Origin: a virus
Length of the DNA: 64,000 nucleotides
Direction: 5' to 3' (one strand)
IMG/VR virus record: IMGVR_UViG_3300034111_001103
Location: 104,935-168,934 of that record
Shown here: positions 7,181 to 15,729 of the stretch, piece by piece
Layout of the letters: each line of letters opens with the position of its first letter
Position numbering within the stretch: position 1 is the first letter of the stretch
Program-made: the position numbers and the translations under genes
Notes under the pieces: model-generated
The model's database searches: none
Seen by the model: the letters and a program-made list of their open reading frames with translations, nothing else
What the model was told of the DNA's origin: nothing

Positions 7181-8218
7181 ATGGCAAAAGAAGTAAAAAA
7201 AGAACAAAATATTGATGGTTTTCAATCAGAAATTGAAAAATTATTTGGGAAAGGAAGTATTATAACAGCAAATGAAGAAATTCCTCCTGGAGATATTATT
7301 CCTTTAACCAGTTTAACATTATGTAATGCTTTGGGTAAAGGAGGATTTGCTAAAAATAAAATTATAGAAATTATTGGTTGGGAAAGTGCAGGAAAAAGTA
7401 CTCTATCTTGTGATGCTATAGCAAATGATCAAAAAACATATGGAGATAATTGTCTTTTAATAGATAAAGAAAATAGTTTTGATAAATTTTATGCTGAAAG
7501 ATTAGGAGTAAATTTAGATAAACTACAATTAGCCTATCCTAATTCTTTAGAAGATTGTTATAGTTTAATAGAAAAAGCACTAGACTCTAGACTTTTTGGT
7601 TTAATTGTAGTAGATTCTTTAACTTCTTTTCAACCTCAAGCAAGTTTAGATAATCCTGGAGGTGCTATGGGTAAAGAAGCTAGAATTAATTCTGATAGAA
7701 TGAGAATGGTTAATGATAAAGTTAGAAACTCTAATTGTTGTGTAGTATTTATTAATCAAATTAGAGAGAAGATAGGGATATTATTTGGAAGTCCAGAAAC
7801 TACATCAGGAGGTAACGCATTAAAATTTTATGCTCATGTTAGAATTATGATTAGAAGAAAAGAAATAAAAGCTGAAAATCAAACTAATACTATGCACTTT
7901 AAAATCATTAAAAATAAATTAGCTCCTCCTATGAAAGAAGCAGAAACTACTATTATTTGGGGTAAAGGTTTTGATAAAGAAAGTGAAATATTTTATTTAG
8001 CTAAAGATTTTGAAATTATTAAAAAACATGGTAAAAAAGTTACTTATAATGGGGAAATATTTGAATTAAGTGATAAAGATGCTATGGATGAATATTATGC
8101 CTATTTAGATGAAAATCCTGACATTAAAAAAGAAATAGTAGATAAAGTGTTAGATAGATTAAATAACCCAATAACAACAGAAGAAAATGGACAAATTAGT
8201 GAGGAAAAAGTACTTTAA
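7181..8218 (+). CDS. recA: RecA recombinase (345 aa)
   Basis: This aligns by eye along its length with bacterial RecA. Walker A is GWESAGKST (66-74). CLLIDKENSFDKFYAERLGV corresponds to RecA's DAEHALDP-YA-LGV. LIVVDSLTSF is Walker B. VVFINQIREKIGILFGSPET followed by TSGGNALKFYAHVR corresponds to the L2 DNA-binding loop and the nucleotide-sensing region. It should form filaments on ssDNA for strand exchange, repair and recombination-dependent replication. The N-terminal oligomerisation segment is divergent and the C-terminus ends in an acidic EENGQISEEKVL tail. The last 32 bases may overlap a small downstream gene. Confidence 0.92.
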   Translation: MAKEVKKEQNIDGFQSEIEKLFGKGSIITANEEIPPGDIIPLTSLTLCNALGKGGFAKNKIIEIIGWESAGKSTLSCDAIANDQKTYGDNCLLIDKENSFDKFYAERLGVNLDKLQLAYPNSLEDCYSLIEKALDSRLFGLIVVDSLTSFQPQASLDNPGGAMGKEARINSDRMRMVNDKVRNSNCCVVFINQIREKIGILFGSPETTSGGNALKFYAHVRIMIRRKEIKAENQTNTMHFKIIKNKLAPPMKEAETTIIWGKGFDKESEIFYLAKDFEIIKKHGKKVTYNGEIFELSDKDAMDEYYAYLDENPDIKKEIVDKVLDRLNNPITTEENGQISEEKVL

Positions 8219-8426
8219 TGACTTAATAAATTTAAATGGTTCTAAAAATATGTTTAATTTTGGTTACTTTAAAAATATAAGTTATAATGATAATGAATTT
8301 AGAAGATTATGCAACTATGTTAATCAAAAGTTTAGAGATATAGGAACTTTTTTAGATAAAGAAGATGTTAATGATATAGAATTATTAAAAGAATCTAGAG
8401 AACAGGGATTAGAAAAAGAAGATTAG
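8187..8426 (+). CDS. Hypothetical protein (up to 79 aa)
   Basis: A small charged protein immediately after recA. The longest reading starts at 8187 and overlaps recA by 32 bases. An internal ATG at 8250, preceded by an A-rich stretch, gives a 58-residue alternative that leaves a 31-base gap. Neither start is decided by sequence alone. The C-terminus is helical and acidic (DKEDVNDIELLKESREQGL). No family is recognised. Confidence 0.5.
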   Translation: MDKLVRKKYFNDLINLNGSKNMFNFGYFKNISYNDNEFRRLCNYVNQKFRDIGTFLDKEDVNDIELLKESREQGLEKED

Positions 8427-8433
8427 AAAATAT

Positions 8434-9039
8434 ATGATAGAAGAAAGAAAAAAAGTAAATTTACATAGTCTTAGATATAATCTGGCTACTAAATACTTGA
8501 TAAATACCTTAGATATTAATTCTAAAGGGGTTACTTTTAAGTTATTGAAAGAATTAGGATTTGTTAATGCTTATCTTATAGATGTTGGATATGATCATAA
8601 AGTATCTGATACTTTAACTTTAATATTTTCTATTCCTAACTCTTTCAAAGATAATTTCTTTAACTTTATTAAAGAGTTAGAAAAAGATGTACCTAATTAT
8701 CTTTTACATTATGAAATAGATATTAATACTTATGGGGTTCTTTTTAAAATATCTGAAAAATATAAATATATAATACCTTTATTTTTAGAGGGTAAATATT
8801 CTAAATTTGGTAAAGGATATGCTGATTTTTTTAAAGAAGTTAGTGGAGGAAAAGTTAACTATTTATCACAATATAAGATTATCCTAAAAGACAAGGATTA
8901 TCAATATGCTTTAGAAAATAAAATAGGAGCAGATATAGGAGAACTAGATGATAGAGAATTAGATAGTTCTCCTGATGAAAAAGATTATATATTTGATTAT
9001 GAACAACTTATAAAAGAACAAGAAAATGCAAGTAGATAA
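8434..9039 (+). CDS. Hypothetical protein (201 aa)
   Basis: The product starts with a basic helix (MIEERKKVNLHSLRYNLATKYL), has a central alternating strand/helix region (YDHKVSDTLTLIFSIPNSFKD), and ends in a strongly acidic tail (GELDDRELDSSPDEKDYIF) that could contact basic partners. No enzyme motif is visible. It lies between recA and a nucleotide-hydrolase gene and overlaps the latter by 14 bases, so a DNA-metabolism role is plausible but unproven. Confidence 0.6.
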   Translation: MIEERKKVNLHSLRYNLATKYLINTLDINSKGVTFKLLKELGFVNAYLIDVGYDHKVSDTLTLIFSIPNSFKDNFFNFIKELEKDVPNYLLHYEIDINTYGVLFKISEKYKYIIPLFLEGKYSKFGKGYADFFKEVSGGKVNYLSQYKIILKDKDYQYALENKIGADIGELDDRELDSSPDEKDYIFDYEQLIKEQENASR

Positions 9040-9697
9040 CAAAGAAAACTTAATACTAAACATTAATAATAAGACACAACTATATTCTGAACAAGAAGTT
9101 AAAAAAGCTTTAGAAGAATATGAAAAAAACAAAATAGCTACTAGTCAGGTTAGTTTTTGTGCTAATCATGATAGAGATACTCAAGAAGCTATTAATGAAT
9201 ATTATAAAGCTCCTGAACAAGTAGTTTGGGATGCTAGACCTGGTATTAAAATGAGTAATGCTTACTTTCCAACAGCAATTCCAACAGCAAATTGGATAAC
9301 TACACATACAGCAGAAAGAATTAAAACAGACCCTGTTGTAGAAGCTGTAAAACATGACAAAGATAAAGTTAAAATGGAATTGTTACCTCCTTATAGTTTA
9401 GAAAAGATTGCTAAAGTATTTACTTTTGGAGCTAATAAATATGAAGATTGGAATTATCTTAAAGGAGATGGGTTAAAATTAAGTAGAGTTTATGGTTCTT
9501 GTTTAAGACATTTAAATTCCTGGTATAAAGGAGAAGAATTAGATCCTGAAACAGGAGAAAATCATTTAATTCATGCAGGATGTTGTATTATTATGCTCAT
9601 AGAACTAATAAATGCTAAAAACAATGATGATAGACCTAAACATTATGTAAAAGATAATAAAATAAGTAATTTATTAAATGTACATGAAATGGATTAA
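9026..9697 (+). CDS. dATP/dGTP diphosphohydrolase-like protein (DUF5664 type, 223 aa)
   Basis: Residues about 108-205 match the dATP/dGTP diphosphohydrolase N-terminal family (formerly DUF5664): KHDKDKVKMELLPPYSLEKI, KVFTFGANKYEDWNYLKG, SRVYGSCLRHLNSWYKGEE, and DPETGENHLIHAGCCIIMLI. This all-alpha, MazG-related fold hydrolyses purine dNTPs; in some phages it supplies precursors for base-modified DNA or drains a nucleotide pool. The first 100 residues are unrelated and weakly conserved-looking. It sits with dUTPase and ribonucleotide reductase in a nucleotide cluster. No purZ-like gene is in the window, so a modified genome is not shown. The family call is good; substrate is inferred. Confidence 0.75.
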   Translation: MQVDNKENLILNINNKTQLYSEQEVKKALEEYEKNKIATSQVSFCANHDRDTQEAINEYYKAPEQVVWDARPGIKMSNAYFPTAIPTANWITTHTAERIKTDPVVEAVKHDKDKVKMELLPPYSLEKIAKVFTFGANKYEDWNYLKGDGLKLSRVYGSCLRHLNSWYKGEELDPETGENHLIHAGCCIIMLIELINAKNNDDRPKHYVKDNKISNLLNVHEMD

Positions 9698-9700
9698 AAA

Positions 9701-10381
9701 ATGGAAAAAATACAAGTTATAAGTGATACACATGGATTTCACAATCAAGTATTTATACAAGATAATGTAGATTGTATTATACATTGTGGAGATAGTACTA
9801 ATTATTATGATATTTATCATAATCAACCAGAATTTGATGATTTTATTAGTTGGTATTCTACTATAAATGTAGAACATAAAATTTTAATACCAGGCAATCA
9901 TGATTCATGGAGTATGAAAAAATATAATATTGATAAAGTAAAAAGTTTAGGTATTATCTATTTAGAACATGAATATTATAAATTAGAAGGTTTAAAGATA
10001 TTTGGTTCTCCTTATACTCCTACATTTGGAAATTGGCATCATATGAAAGATAGAGCTAAATTATTTAGATATTGGGAAGAATTAGAAGAAAATATAGATA
10101 TTCTTATAACTCATGGACCTCCTTATGGTATTTTAGATTTATCAGAAAACAGAGATGGTCAATTAGAAAATTGTGGAGATAAAGCTCTTTTTAAGAAAAT
10201 ATTAAAAGTACAACCTAAATATCATTGCTTTGGTCATATTCACAACAATAATAATTGTTATAATCAAGGTACTAGAACTATTCAAGGTTGTAAAACTACT
10301 TTTATAAATTGTTCTATGGTAGAAGATGGTAAATTTAGTAAAGGTTTAATAAATAATGGATTAATAATTAATTTAAAATAG
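9701..10381 (+). CDS. Calcineurin-like metallophosphoesterase (226 aa)
   Basis: The five metal-site blocks of the family are in order: QVISDTHG (D, H), IIHCGDST (GD), ILIPGNHDSW (GNHD), ILITHGPPYG (H) and HCFGHIHNN (GHxH). It probably hydrolyses a phosphodiester or phosphomonoester using two metal ions. Small phage members include nucleic-acid end-processing and cyclic-nucleotide phosphodiesterases; the target cannot be read from sequence. It is three bases after the purine hydrolase gene and three before dUTPase. A second phosphoesterase gene of different architecture lies at 57532-58806. Confidence 0.85.
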   Translation: MEKIQVISDTHGFHNQVFIQDNVDCIIHCGDSTNYYDIYHNQPEFDDFISWYSTINVEHKILIPGNHDSWSMKKYNIDKVKSLGIIYLEHEYYKLEGLKIFGSPYTPTFGNWHHMKDRAKLFRYWEELEENIDILITHGPPYGILDLSENRDGQLENCGDKALFKKILKVQPKYHCFGHIHNNNNCYNQGTRTIQGCKTTFINCSMVEDGKFSKGLINNGLIINLK

Positions 10382-10384
10382 AAT

Positions 10385-10843
10385 ATGAAAGTAAAAATAA
10401 AGAAACTACACAAAGATGCAGTAATACCTAAATATGCTAAACCTGGAGATGCTGGAATGGATTTAACTGCTATAGAAATTAGTTATGATAATAATGGAAA
10501 TATAGTTTATAGAACAGGATTATCTTTTGAAATACCTGCTGGGTTTTTTATGATGCTTGTACCAAGAAGCTCTAATTCTAAAACAAATTTAATGCTCACT
10601 AATCATTGTGGAATAGTTGATTCTGGATATAGAGGAGAAGTAATGTTTAAATATAAACCTTATAAATGGAATGATAATTCCCAAGAATCTTTTTTAGAAA
10701 TGGTAAAATTTGAAACTTATAAAATAGGGGATAGAGTAGGTCAAGGAATTATACTTCCTTATCCTCAAATAGAATTTGAAGAAGTAGAAGAATTATCTGT
10801 AACTGAAAGAAACACAGGAGGGTATGGTAGCAGTGGTGCTTAG
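10385..10843 (+). CDS. dut: dUTPase (152 aa)
   Basis: All trimeric dUTPase motifs are present: GDAGMDLTA (motif 1), PRSSNSK (motif 2), HCGIVDSGYRGEV (motif 3), GDRVGQGIILP (motif 4) and the C-terminal RNTGGYGSSG arm (motif 5). It converts dUTP to dUMP and pyrophosphate, keeping uracil out of an AT-rich genome and feeding dTMP synthesis. Length is typical. It is part of a run with the purine hydrolase and the ribonucleotide reductase. Confidence 0.93.
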   Translation: MKVKIKKLHKDAVIPKYAKPGDAGMDLTAIEISYDNNGNIVYRTGLSFEIPAGFFMMLVPRSSNSKTNLMLTNHCGIVDSGYRGEVMFKYKPYKWNDNSQESFLEMVKFETYKIGDRVGQGIILPYPQIEFEEVEELSVTERNTGGYGSSGA

Positions 10844-10961
10844 TTACATAAAACAATTATTACCTAAAAAAGTAATAATTACAAATCAAAATTTAAAAAA
10901 ATTAGAAATATTATATAACAAAGAAATAAATAAATTAAGGTATGGTAAAAAAAGTATTTAG
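10824..10961 (+). CDS. Possible small protein overlapping dut and the reductase gene (45 aa)
   Basis: A 45-codon frame opens at an ATG inside the end of dut and closes 20 bases inside the reductase gene. It fills an otherwise odd 98-base gap in a block where genes are nearly touching. The product is short, basic and helical (KQLLPKKVIITNQNLKKLEI). A purine-rich AGGAGGG precedes the ATG, but that stretch also encodes the dUTPase motif 5. Coding is plausible, not proven. Confidence 0.3.
   Translation: MVAVVLSYIKQLLPKKVIITNQNLKKLEILYNKEINKLRYGKKSI
10855..10880. repeat. Inverted repeat in the dut-reductase gap
   Basis: AATTATTAC (10855-10863) and GTAATAATT (10872-10880) form a perfect 9-bp palindrome around an eight-base A-rich spacer. 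There is no T tract, so it is not a standard terminator. An operator or mRNA hairpin before the reductase gene is possible. Confidence 0.4.
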
Positions 10962-12684
10962 GACAGATTTTAGTGAAAGTATATTCAATTTTAAGTATAA
11001 GCATGAAAATGCTGAAACTTGGGAAGAATTAAGTAGAACTTTAATAGAAGATGTTTGTAGAGAATATTTATCTAAAGAAGAAAAAGAAGAACTTATAGAA
11101 ATGCATAGCAATATGGAATTTATTGCTGGAGGTAGATACTTATATTATGCAGGAAGAATTAATAAATTTTTTAATAATTGTTATCTATTAAAAAGTTTAG
11201 AAGATTCTAGAGAAGATTGGGCTGATTTATCTTGGAGAGCTGAAAGCTGTTTAATGACTGGAGGAGGTATAGGTAATGATTATTCTATTTATAGAAGTAA
11301 AAATACACCTATTAAAAGAACAGGAGGTAAAGCTTCAGGTCCTATTTCTAAAATGAAAATGATTAATGAAATAGGAAGAGAAGTAATGCAAGGGGGTAGT
11401 AGAAGAAGTGCTATATATGCTTCTTTAAACTGGAAACATAGTGATGCTGGGGAATTTTTACATTGTAAAGATTGGAAATCTATTCCTGTAGCAGGAGCTT
11501 TTGATGAAAATGGAAATCAATTATCTGTAGGAGACTTAAAAGAAAAAGATTTTAATTATCCTGCTCCTTTAGATATGACTAACATATCTTTAAATTATGA
11601 TAATAAATTCTTAGAAGAAATATATGATAAAACTTTTGAAGAATTATTACAAATTTATAAAGAAGGAGGTAAAAATGCTATTTTTAATTTACCTATTATT
11701 AAAATTCCTATTACTTTTTTAGAAAATTGTAGACAAGCTTTAAAAACAGGGGAACCTGGAATGAGTTTTAATTTTTTTGAAAAAGTATTAGAGACCCTCA
11801 GAAATGCATGTTGTGAAGTAACAAGTGAAGATGATAGTGATGTTTGTAATTTAGCTAGTATTAATATGTCTAGAATAACTACTAAAGAAAGATTTGAAAG
11901 AGTTTGTTATTTAGTAGGTAAATTTTTACTTTGTGGTACTATGGTAGCAGAATTACCTTATCAAAAAGTAATAGATGTTAGAGAAAAAAATAGAAGATTA
12001 GGTATGGGATTAATGGGTGTACATGAATGGTTACTACAAAGAAATAGTGGATATGAAGTAACTCCAGAATTACATAGTTGGTTAACTGTTTATAAAGAAC
12101 AATCAGAAGTTGGAGCTAATGAATTAGCTATTAAATTAAATATAAATAAACCTGTTGCTTATAGAGCTATTGCTCCTACTGGGACTATAGGTATTATGGC
12201 AGGAACTACTACAGGTATTGAACCTTTATTTGCTGTAGCTTATAAAAGAAGATATTTAAAAGGACAAAAAGAATGGCATTATCAATATGTAATAGATGGT
12301 ACAGCTAAACTTTTAATTAAAGAATATGGAATAGATCCTTATAAAATAGAAACAGCTTTAAGTCTAGCTAATGATTATGAAAGAAGAATTAAATTTCAAG
12401 CTGATATTCAAGATTATGTAGATATGGCAATTTCATCTACAATTAATCTCCCTAAATGGGGTACTTCATTAAATAATGATACTAAAGTAGATGATTTTGC
12501 TCATGTACTAGCTAAATATGCAATTAGATTAAGAGGTTTTACTTGTTATCCTGATGGAAGTAGAGGTGGTCAACCTTTAACTATTGTAGATTATAAAGAA
12601 GCTATTTCTCAAGAAGGGCAAGAATTTAAAGAAGAATTCTTTGATGTCTGTGACCTGACTAAAGGGGGAACTTGTGGTATTTAA
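10942..12684 (+). CDS. nrdJ: Class II (B12-dependent) ribonucleotide reductase (580 aa)
   Basis: The protein shows the ten-stranded-barrel reductase pattern: NNCYLL (first redox cysteine), GGGIGNDYS, EVMQGGSRRSA, then NACCEVTSEDDSDVCNLASINM (thiyl cysteine, partner Glu two residues on, second redox cysteine), RLGMGLMGVHEW and APTGTIGIMAGTTTGIEP. It ends with cysteines in DVCDLTKGGTCGI, the C-terminal redox relay. No small-subunit gene is nearby, and the layout resembles monomeric adenosylcobalamin-dependent NTP/NDP reductases. At 580 residues it is shorter than the Lactobacillus enzyme (739), so the N-terminal regulatory part is reduced. It makes deoxynucleotides for phage replication. Confidence 0.85.
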   Translation: MVKKVFRTDFSESIFNFKYKHENAETWEELSRTLIEDVCREYLSKEEKEELIEMHSNMEFIAGGRYLYYAGRINKFFNNCYLLKSLEDSREDWADLSWRAESCLMTGGGIGNDYSIYRSKNTPIKRTGGKASGPISKMKMINEIGREVMQGGSRRSAIYASLNWKHSDAGEFLHCKDWKSIPVAGAFDENGNQLSVGDLKEKDFNYPAPLDMTNISLNYDNKFLEEIYDKTFEELLQIYKEGGKNAIFNLPIIKIPITFLENCRQALKTGEPGMSFNFFEKVLETLRNACCEVTSEDDSDVCNLASINMSRITTKERFERVCYLVGKFLLCGTMVAELPYQKVIDVREKNRRLGMGLMGVHEWLLQRNSGYEVTPELHSWLTVYKEQSEVGANELAIKLNINKPVAYRAIAPTGTIGIMAGTTTGIEPLFAVAYKRRYLKGQKEWHYQYVIDGTAKLLIKEYGIDPYKIETALSLANDYERRIKFQADIQDYVDMAISSTINLPKWGTSLNNDTKVDDFAHVLAKYAIRLRGFTCYPDGSRGGQPLTIVDYKEAISQEGQEFKEEFFDVCDLTKGGTCGI

Positions 12685-12702
12685 ATTAAATAAATAAATA
12701 TA

Positions 12703-13008
12703 GTGATATTAACAGAAAAAGAAATAAGAGATCTTTTATCTAAAGATTTTAAACAAGTAAAGAAAACTTCTTCAGGAGAAATATTTAATCAATATACTTA
12801 TGATGAAAAAGAATGTTTAAATCTTATAGAGAGTTATATTTATGAAAGAAAAGGTCAGAAGATAGGGGATATTCAATCCCCTTCTTTTGCTCTTAAACAA
12901 CATGGACAATTAGGAGGATTAGTTGCTCAACAAAGATATAACAAAATGGAAATAGCTTTTGATAAAGCTTTACAATTTTATAATGAAAAATATAATAAAT
13001 ATGGCTAA
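12703..13008 (+). CDS. Hypothetical protein (101 aa, GTG start)
   Basis: The frame appears to start at a GTG 18 bases after the reductase stop; there is no in-frame ATG near it. The product has a helical N-terminus (LTEKEIRDLLSKDFKQVKK) and a glutamine/glycine-rich middle (FALKQHGQLGGLVAQQRYNK). No family is recognised. It overlaps the next gene by eight bases (ATGGCTAA). Confidence 0.55.
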   Translation: MILTEKEIRDLLSKDFKQVKKTSSGEIFNQYTYDEKECLNLIESYIYERKGQKIGDIQSPSFALKQHGQLGGLVAQQRYNKMEIAFDKALQFYNEKYNKYG

Positions 13009-13198
13009 AAAAAATCAATTAGAAGTAAAAGTATATACTATTTTAGAGGAATGTGTAGAAAGTGGTATTAATTGGGGTTTCTTGAAAGCTTTTAAACATG
13101 ATGATGATCCTTCTGAAGATAAAATAAAAGAAGAAATATTAAGGGCTATTATGTTATCTATTAGTGAAAAGTTTAATTTTCCTGAATTTAATGATTAG
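13001..13198 (+). CDS. Hypothetical protein (65 aa)
   Basis: The chosen ATG at 13001 overlaps the preceding stop by eight bases, a junction used repeatedly in this genome. A longer reading from 12959 would overlap by 50 bases and is less likely. The product is acidic and helical (KHDDDPSEDKIKEEILRAIM). No known family. Confidence 0.55.
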   Translation: MAKKNQLEVKVYTILEECVESGINWGFLKAFKHDDDPSEDKIKEEILRAIMLSISEKFNFPEFND

Positions 13199-13649
13199 GA
13201 AAAAAAAGACCTGTTTATCTTGTAATACTGAACAATTTATTTTTTCTAAAAATAGGTGCAAATCATGTGCTTCTAAAGAAGATAGTAAACCTATTAAAAA
13301 AGTATCTACTAAACAAACAGAAAAGAATAAAGATAAAGCTTTAAAAACTAAAGAGTTACATTCTTGGTTTTTAACTTTATTTGATAAACTGAAAGAAAAA
13401 GATGATAAAGGTTATTTTGTAAGATGTTTTGAAACAAGTTTTAAAATGTATGAAGATAATTATAAATTTAACAGTTGTATATATTCACATTATTTACCTA
13501 AAAGTACATACCCACAATATGCTTTAGAAGAATGGAATATAGAATTAGTTACTCCAGATACACACAGTCAATGGGAGCAAGATCATACAAAATGCCCTAA
13601 AATGTATAAGAAATACTTGGAATTAAAAGAAAAAGTATTATATTTGTAA
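13191..13649 (+). CDS. Zinc-ribbon/NinG-like protein (152 aa)
   Basis: The N-terminus has a four-cysteine zinc ribbon, C-x2-C (CLSC) and C-x2-C (CKSC) about 14 residues apart, after the basic leader MIRKKK. A lysine-rich linker leads to a C-terminal domain with CIYSHYLPKSTYPQYALEEW and DTHSQWEQDHTKCP, a histidine/cysteine arrangement reminiscent of NinG/Rap and some HNH-like nucleases. NinG-type proteins act in phage recombination, which would suit the neighbourhood, but the resemblance is weak. The ATG at 13191 overlaps the previous stop by eight bases and was preferred to an upstream ATG at 13164. Confidence 0.5.
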   Translation: MIRKKKTCLSCNTEQFIFSKNRCKSCASKEDSKPIKKVSTKQTEKNKDKALKTKELHSWFLTLFDKLKEKDDKGYFVRCFETSFKMYEDNYKFNSCIYSHYLPKSTYPQYALEEWNIELVTPDTHSQWEQDHTKCPKMYKKYLELKEKVLYL

Positions 13650-13660
13650 ATAAATAATAT

Positions 13661-13867
13661 ATGGTAACAAGTCAAATTAAATATAAAAACTTTGTAAAAG
13701 GTAGTAAAAATACTTTAGCAGGTAAAGAAATGGAAGCTAAAATAGTAGATAAAATAGAAATAGAAGGTACTACTCATTATTTAGTACAAAATAATAAAGG
13801 AGAATTAATTATTATTCTACCTAATCAATTAACTAAAATAGTAAATACAAAAAATGTTAACACCTAA
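13661..13867 (+). CDS. Hypothetical protein (68 aa)
   Basis: A small beta-rich protein. The central stretch (GKEMEAKIVDKIEIEGTTHYL) followed by NNKGELIIILPNQLTK reads like a small barrel of SH3 or 'KOW' kind. No specific family is recognised. It overlaps the next small gene by 14 bases. Confidence 0.55.
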   Translation: MVTSQIKYKNFVKGSKNTLAGKEMEAKIVDKIEIEGTTHYLVQNNKGELIIILPNQLTKIVNTKNVNT

Positions 13868-14024
13868 GAAACAAGCAGAAGAATTAGTAAGAGATTTTGG
13901 TAATATAGGTTTAGCTTTATTGTGTGTTAGATATATATTAAGATCTACTGGAATAACTCATGTTTATGATTATTGGATAGAAATAAGAGAAGAATTATTA
14001 AAATTAAAAAAAGATAATGAATAA
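13854..14024 (+). CDS. Small conserved phage-type protein (56 aa)
   Basis: A 56-codon frame linking two genes: it overlaps the previous stop by 14 bases and the glycosyltransferase start by eight (ATGAATAA). It reads MLTPKKQAEELVRDFG, then ALLCVRYILRS and YDYWIEIREELLKLKKD. I know this pattern ('TPKqkAeeLv..f' + 'ALicVdeI' + 'YWieVkqEi') as a very common small protein of unknown function in phages and prophages of Bacteroidetes. It probably forms a helical bundle. Confidence 0.7.
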   Translation: MLTPKKQAEELVRDFGNIGLALLCVRYILRSTGITHVYDYWIEIREELLKLKKDNE

Positions 14025-15729
14025 AATAAAAATATTAGCTATAATGGGAGATAATAATCTAAGTGCTTCTAAGTATCATAGATTATATCTTCCTTTAACA
14101 GCCTTAGAAGGTAAAGTAATCAAAGTAGAAGAAGAAGATAAAGAGATAAATGTAGATTTTATAGATACTTTTAATCCTCCTTTAGAAATATTAGAAAAGT
14201 ATAATATTATTTGGAATAATTTTTCTTGTAATATTCCTAATACTATTATAGGACTTTTACAAAGTAAAGGTATTATCTTTATAGAAGATGTAGATGATTA
14301 TTGGGAATTACCTAAAAAGAGCATAATGGTTCCTATAGTAGGTAGAAGTTATGATAATGTACCTATTCTTTCTAGTTTAAGTGATGTTACTATTTGTGCT
14401 ACTGGTACTTTAGGAGTTAGTGTTATTCCTTATAGTAACAATATTTCTATATCCAACAATGATTTACCTATAGGAGAAGGACAATTTACTGTAAGAGATA
14501 ATATTAAAGAAGGAGAAAAGATAGTCATAGGAGTAATAGGTTCTGTATCACATCTTCCTGATTATCAAAGTATTGCTAATGTTATTAAAAGGATTACTTT
14601 AAATAAAGAGATAAAAGAAAAATGTAAATTTGTTATAGCTGGATATGTAGAAAAAGATAAAAATTGGGATAAAATTGTAGCTATCTTTAGTCAAAATGGA
14701 TTTGAAGTAGAATTAAGAAATTCTTTACCTTTAGAGAATTATATGGAAGCTTATAAAGGAATTAATATTGTGTTAGCTCCTTTAAGTGATGTAGAATTTA
14801 ATAGGAAAAAATCGGCTTTAAAGGCTCTTGAGTGCTCTTTATGGAACATTCCTATGATAAGTAACCTAATGTATGCTGATAAAGAATTTAATGGTGTTAT
14901 AGTAGCTAAAACTGATAAATCTTGGATAGAAACTATTAGATACCTAATACAAGATGATAACTATGTAGAAATAGGTAAAAGATTAGGAGAAGTTAACAGA
15001 AACTTATCTAATTTTGAAGGTAGAATAGAAAACTTAAGATTATTGGTAGAAGCTAGTATGAATAAAAAACTAGTATCTGATTTAGAAACTTTAGATATGT
15101 ATTCTATTAAATATAGGGAAGATCAAAATACTGAATATCAAAGTTATTTAAATCAAAATAAAGAGACTTCTTGGAGGTTTGAGTATAATCCCTTGATGAA
15201 TATAGTACCTAAAGTAGAAAAAGAATATGTAGGAGTATTAAGTTGGAGATTTCTTCAGAAAACAGGTTTAGCTAAGAATTTACTTTATAATATGATTAAA
15301 CCTTCTTTAAAAGAAGGCAATGTAGATATGATTAATTTATCTCCTAGAAAATGGTTAAGTGGTAAAGAATATATGGAGTTTAGTGAAAAACAACATCCTG
15401 GACTTGAAAACTTATTAAAATTAATATGTTTAAAATTAGGAGTTATTTATAACCCTAATCCTAAAAATATAGTTTACTCTAATTTTTTCATTCTAAAAAC
15501 TTCTATTTACAAAGAATATGTAGAAGAATGGATTAAACCTGCTTTAGCTTGTTTAGAAGGGGAATATTGGACTTTAGCCAACAAAGATGCTAATTATATA
15601 GGAGGATTATCTAAAGAAGATTTAAAACTACATACAGGCTTAGATTATTACAATATGATTACTTTTGTATTAGAAAGATTAATTCTTCAATTTATAGAAA
15701 CTAAAAAATTAAAAGTAAAAAATGTCTAA
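14017..15729 (+). CDS. GT-B-type glycosyltransferase with extra C-terminal domain (570 aa)
   Basis: Residues 1 to about 350 resemble a glycosyltransferase of GT-B fold: a start with substrate-loop ASKYHRLYLPLTAL, IFIEDVDDYWELP, then IVIGVIGSVSHLPDYQSI with CKFVIAGYVEKDKNW shortly after, and a donor-site-like NIVLAPLSDVEFNRKKSALKALE. The last 200 residues (about 370-570), with GVLSWRFLQKTGLAKNLLY, form a second domain I cannot name. It probably transfers a sugar to DNA, a virion protein or a host surface glycan; the acceptor is unknown. It opens a run of sugar/methyl-transfer genes extending to 19148. Confidence 0.7.
   Translation: MNKIKILAIMGDNNLSASKYHRLYLPLTALEGKVIKVEEEDKEINVDFIDTFNPPLEILEKYNIIWNNFSCNIPNTIIGLLQSKGIIFIEDVDDYWELPKKSIMVPIVGRSYDNVPILSSLSDVTICATGTLGVSVIPYSNNISISNNDLPIGEGQFTVRDNIKEGEKIVIGVIGSVSHLPDYQSIANVIKRITLNKEIKEKCKFVIAGYVEKDKNWDKIVAIFSQNGFEVELRNSLPLENYMEAYKGINIVLAPLSDVEFNRKKSALKALECSLWNIPMISNLMYADKEFNGVIVAKTDKSWIETIRYLIQDDNYVEIGKRLGEVNRNLSNFEGRIENLRLLVEASMNKKLVSDLETLDMYSIKYREDQNTEYQSYLNQNKETSWRFEYNPLMNIVPKVEKEYVGVLSWRFLQKTGLAKNLLYNMIKPSLKEGNVDMINLSPRKWLSGKEYMEFSEKQHPGLENLLKLICLKLGVIYNPNPKNIVYSNFFILKTSIYKEYVEEWIKPALACLEGEYWTLANKDANYIGGLSKEDLKLHTGLDYYNMITFVLERLILQFIETKKLKVKNV

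Noticed and set aside
9110-9355. A short - strand frame within the purine hydrolase gene
   Set aside because: Antisense shadow; the + strand gene has a clear family match.
10811-10830. A Shine-Dalgarno AGGAGGG before the 45-codon frame
   Set aside because: The same bases encode the conserved RNTGGYG motif of dUTPase, and other genes here do not use such sites, so it is not strong evidence of a start.
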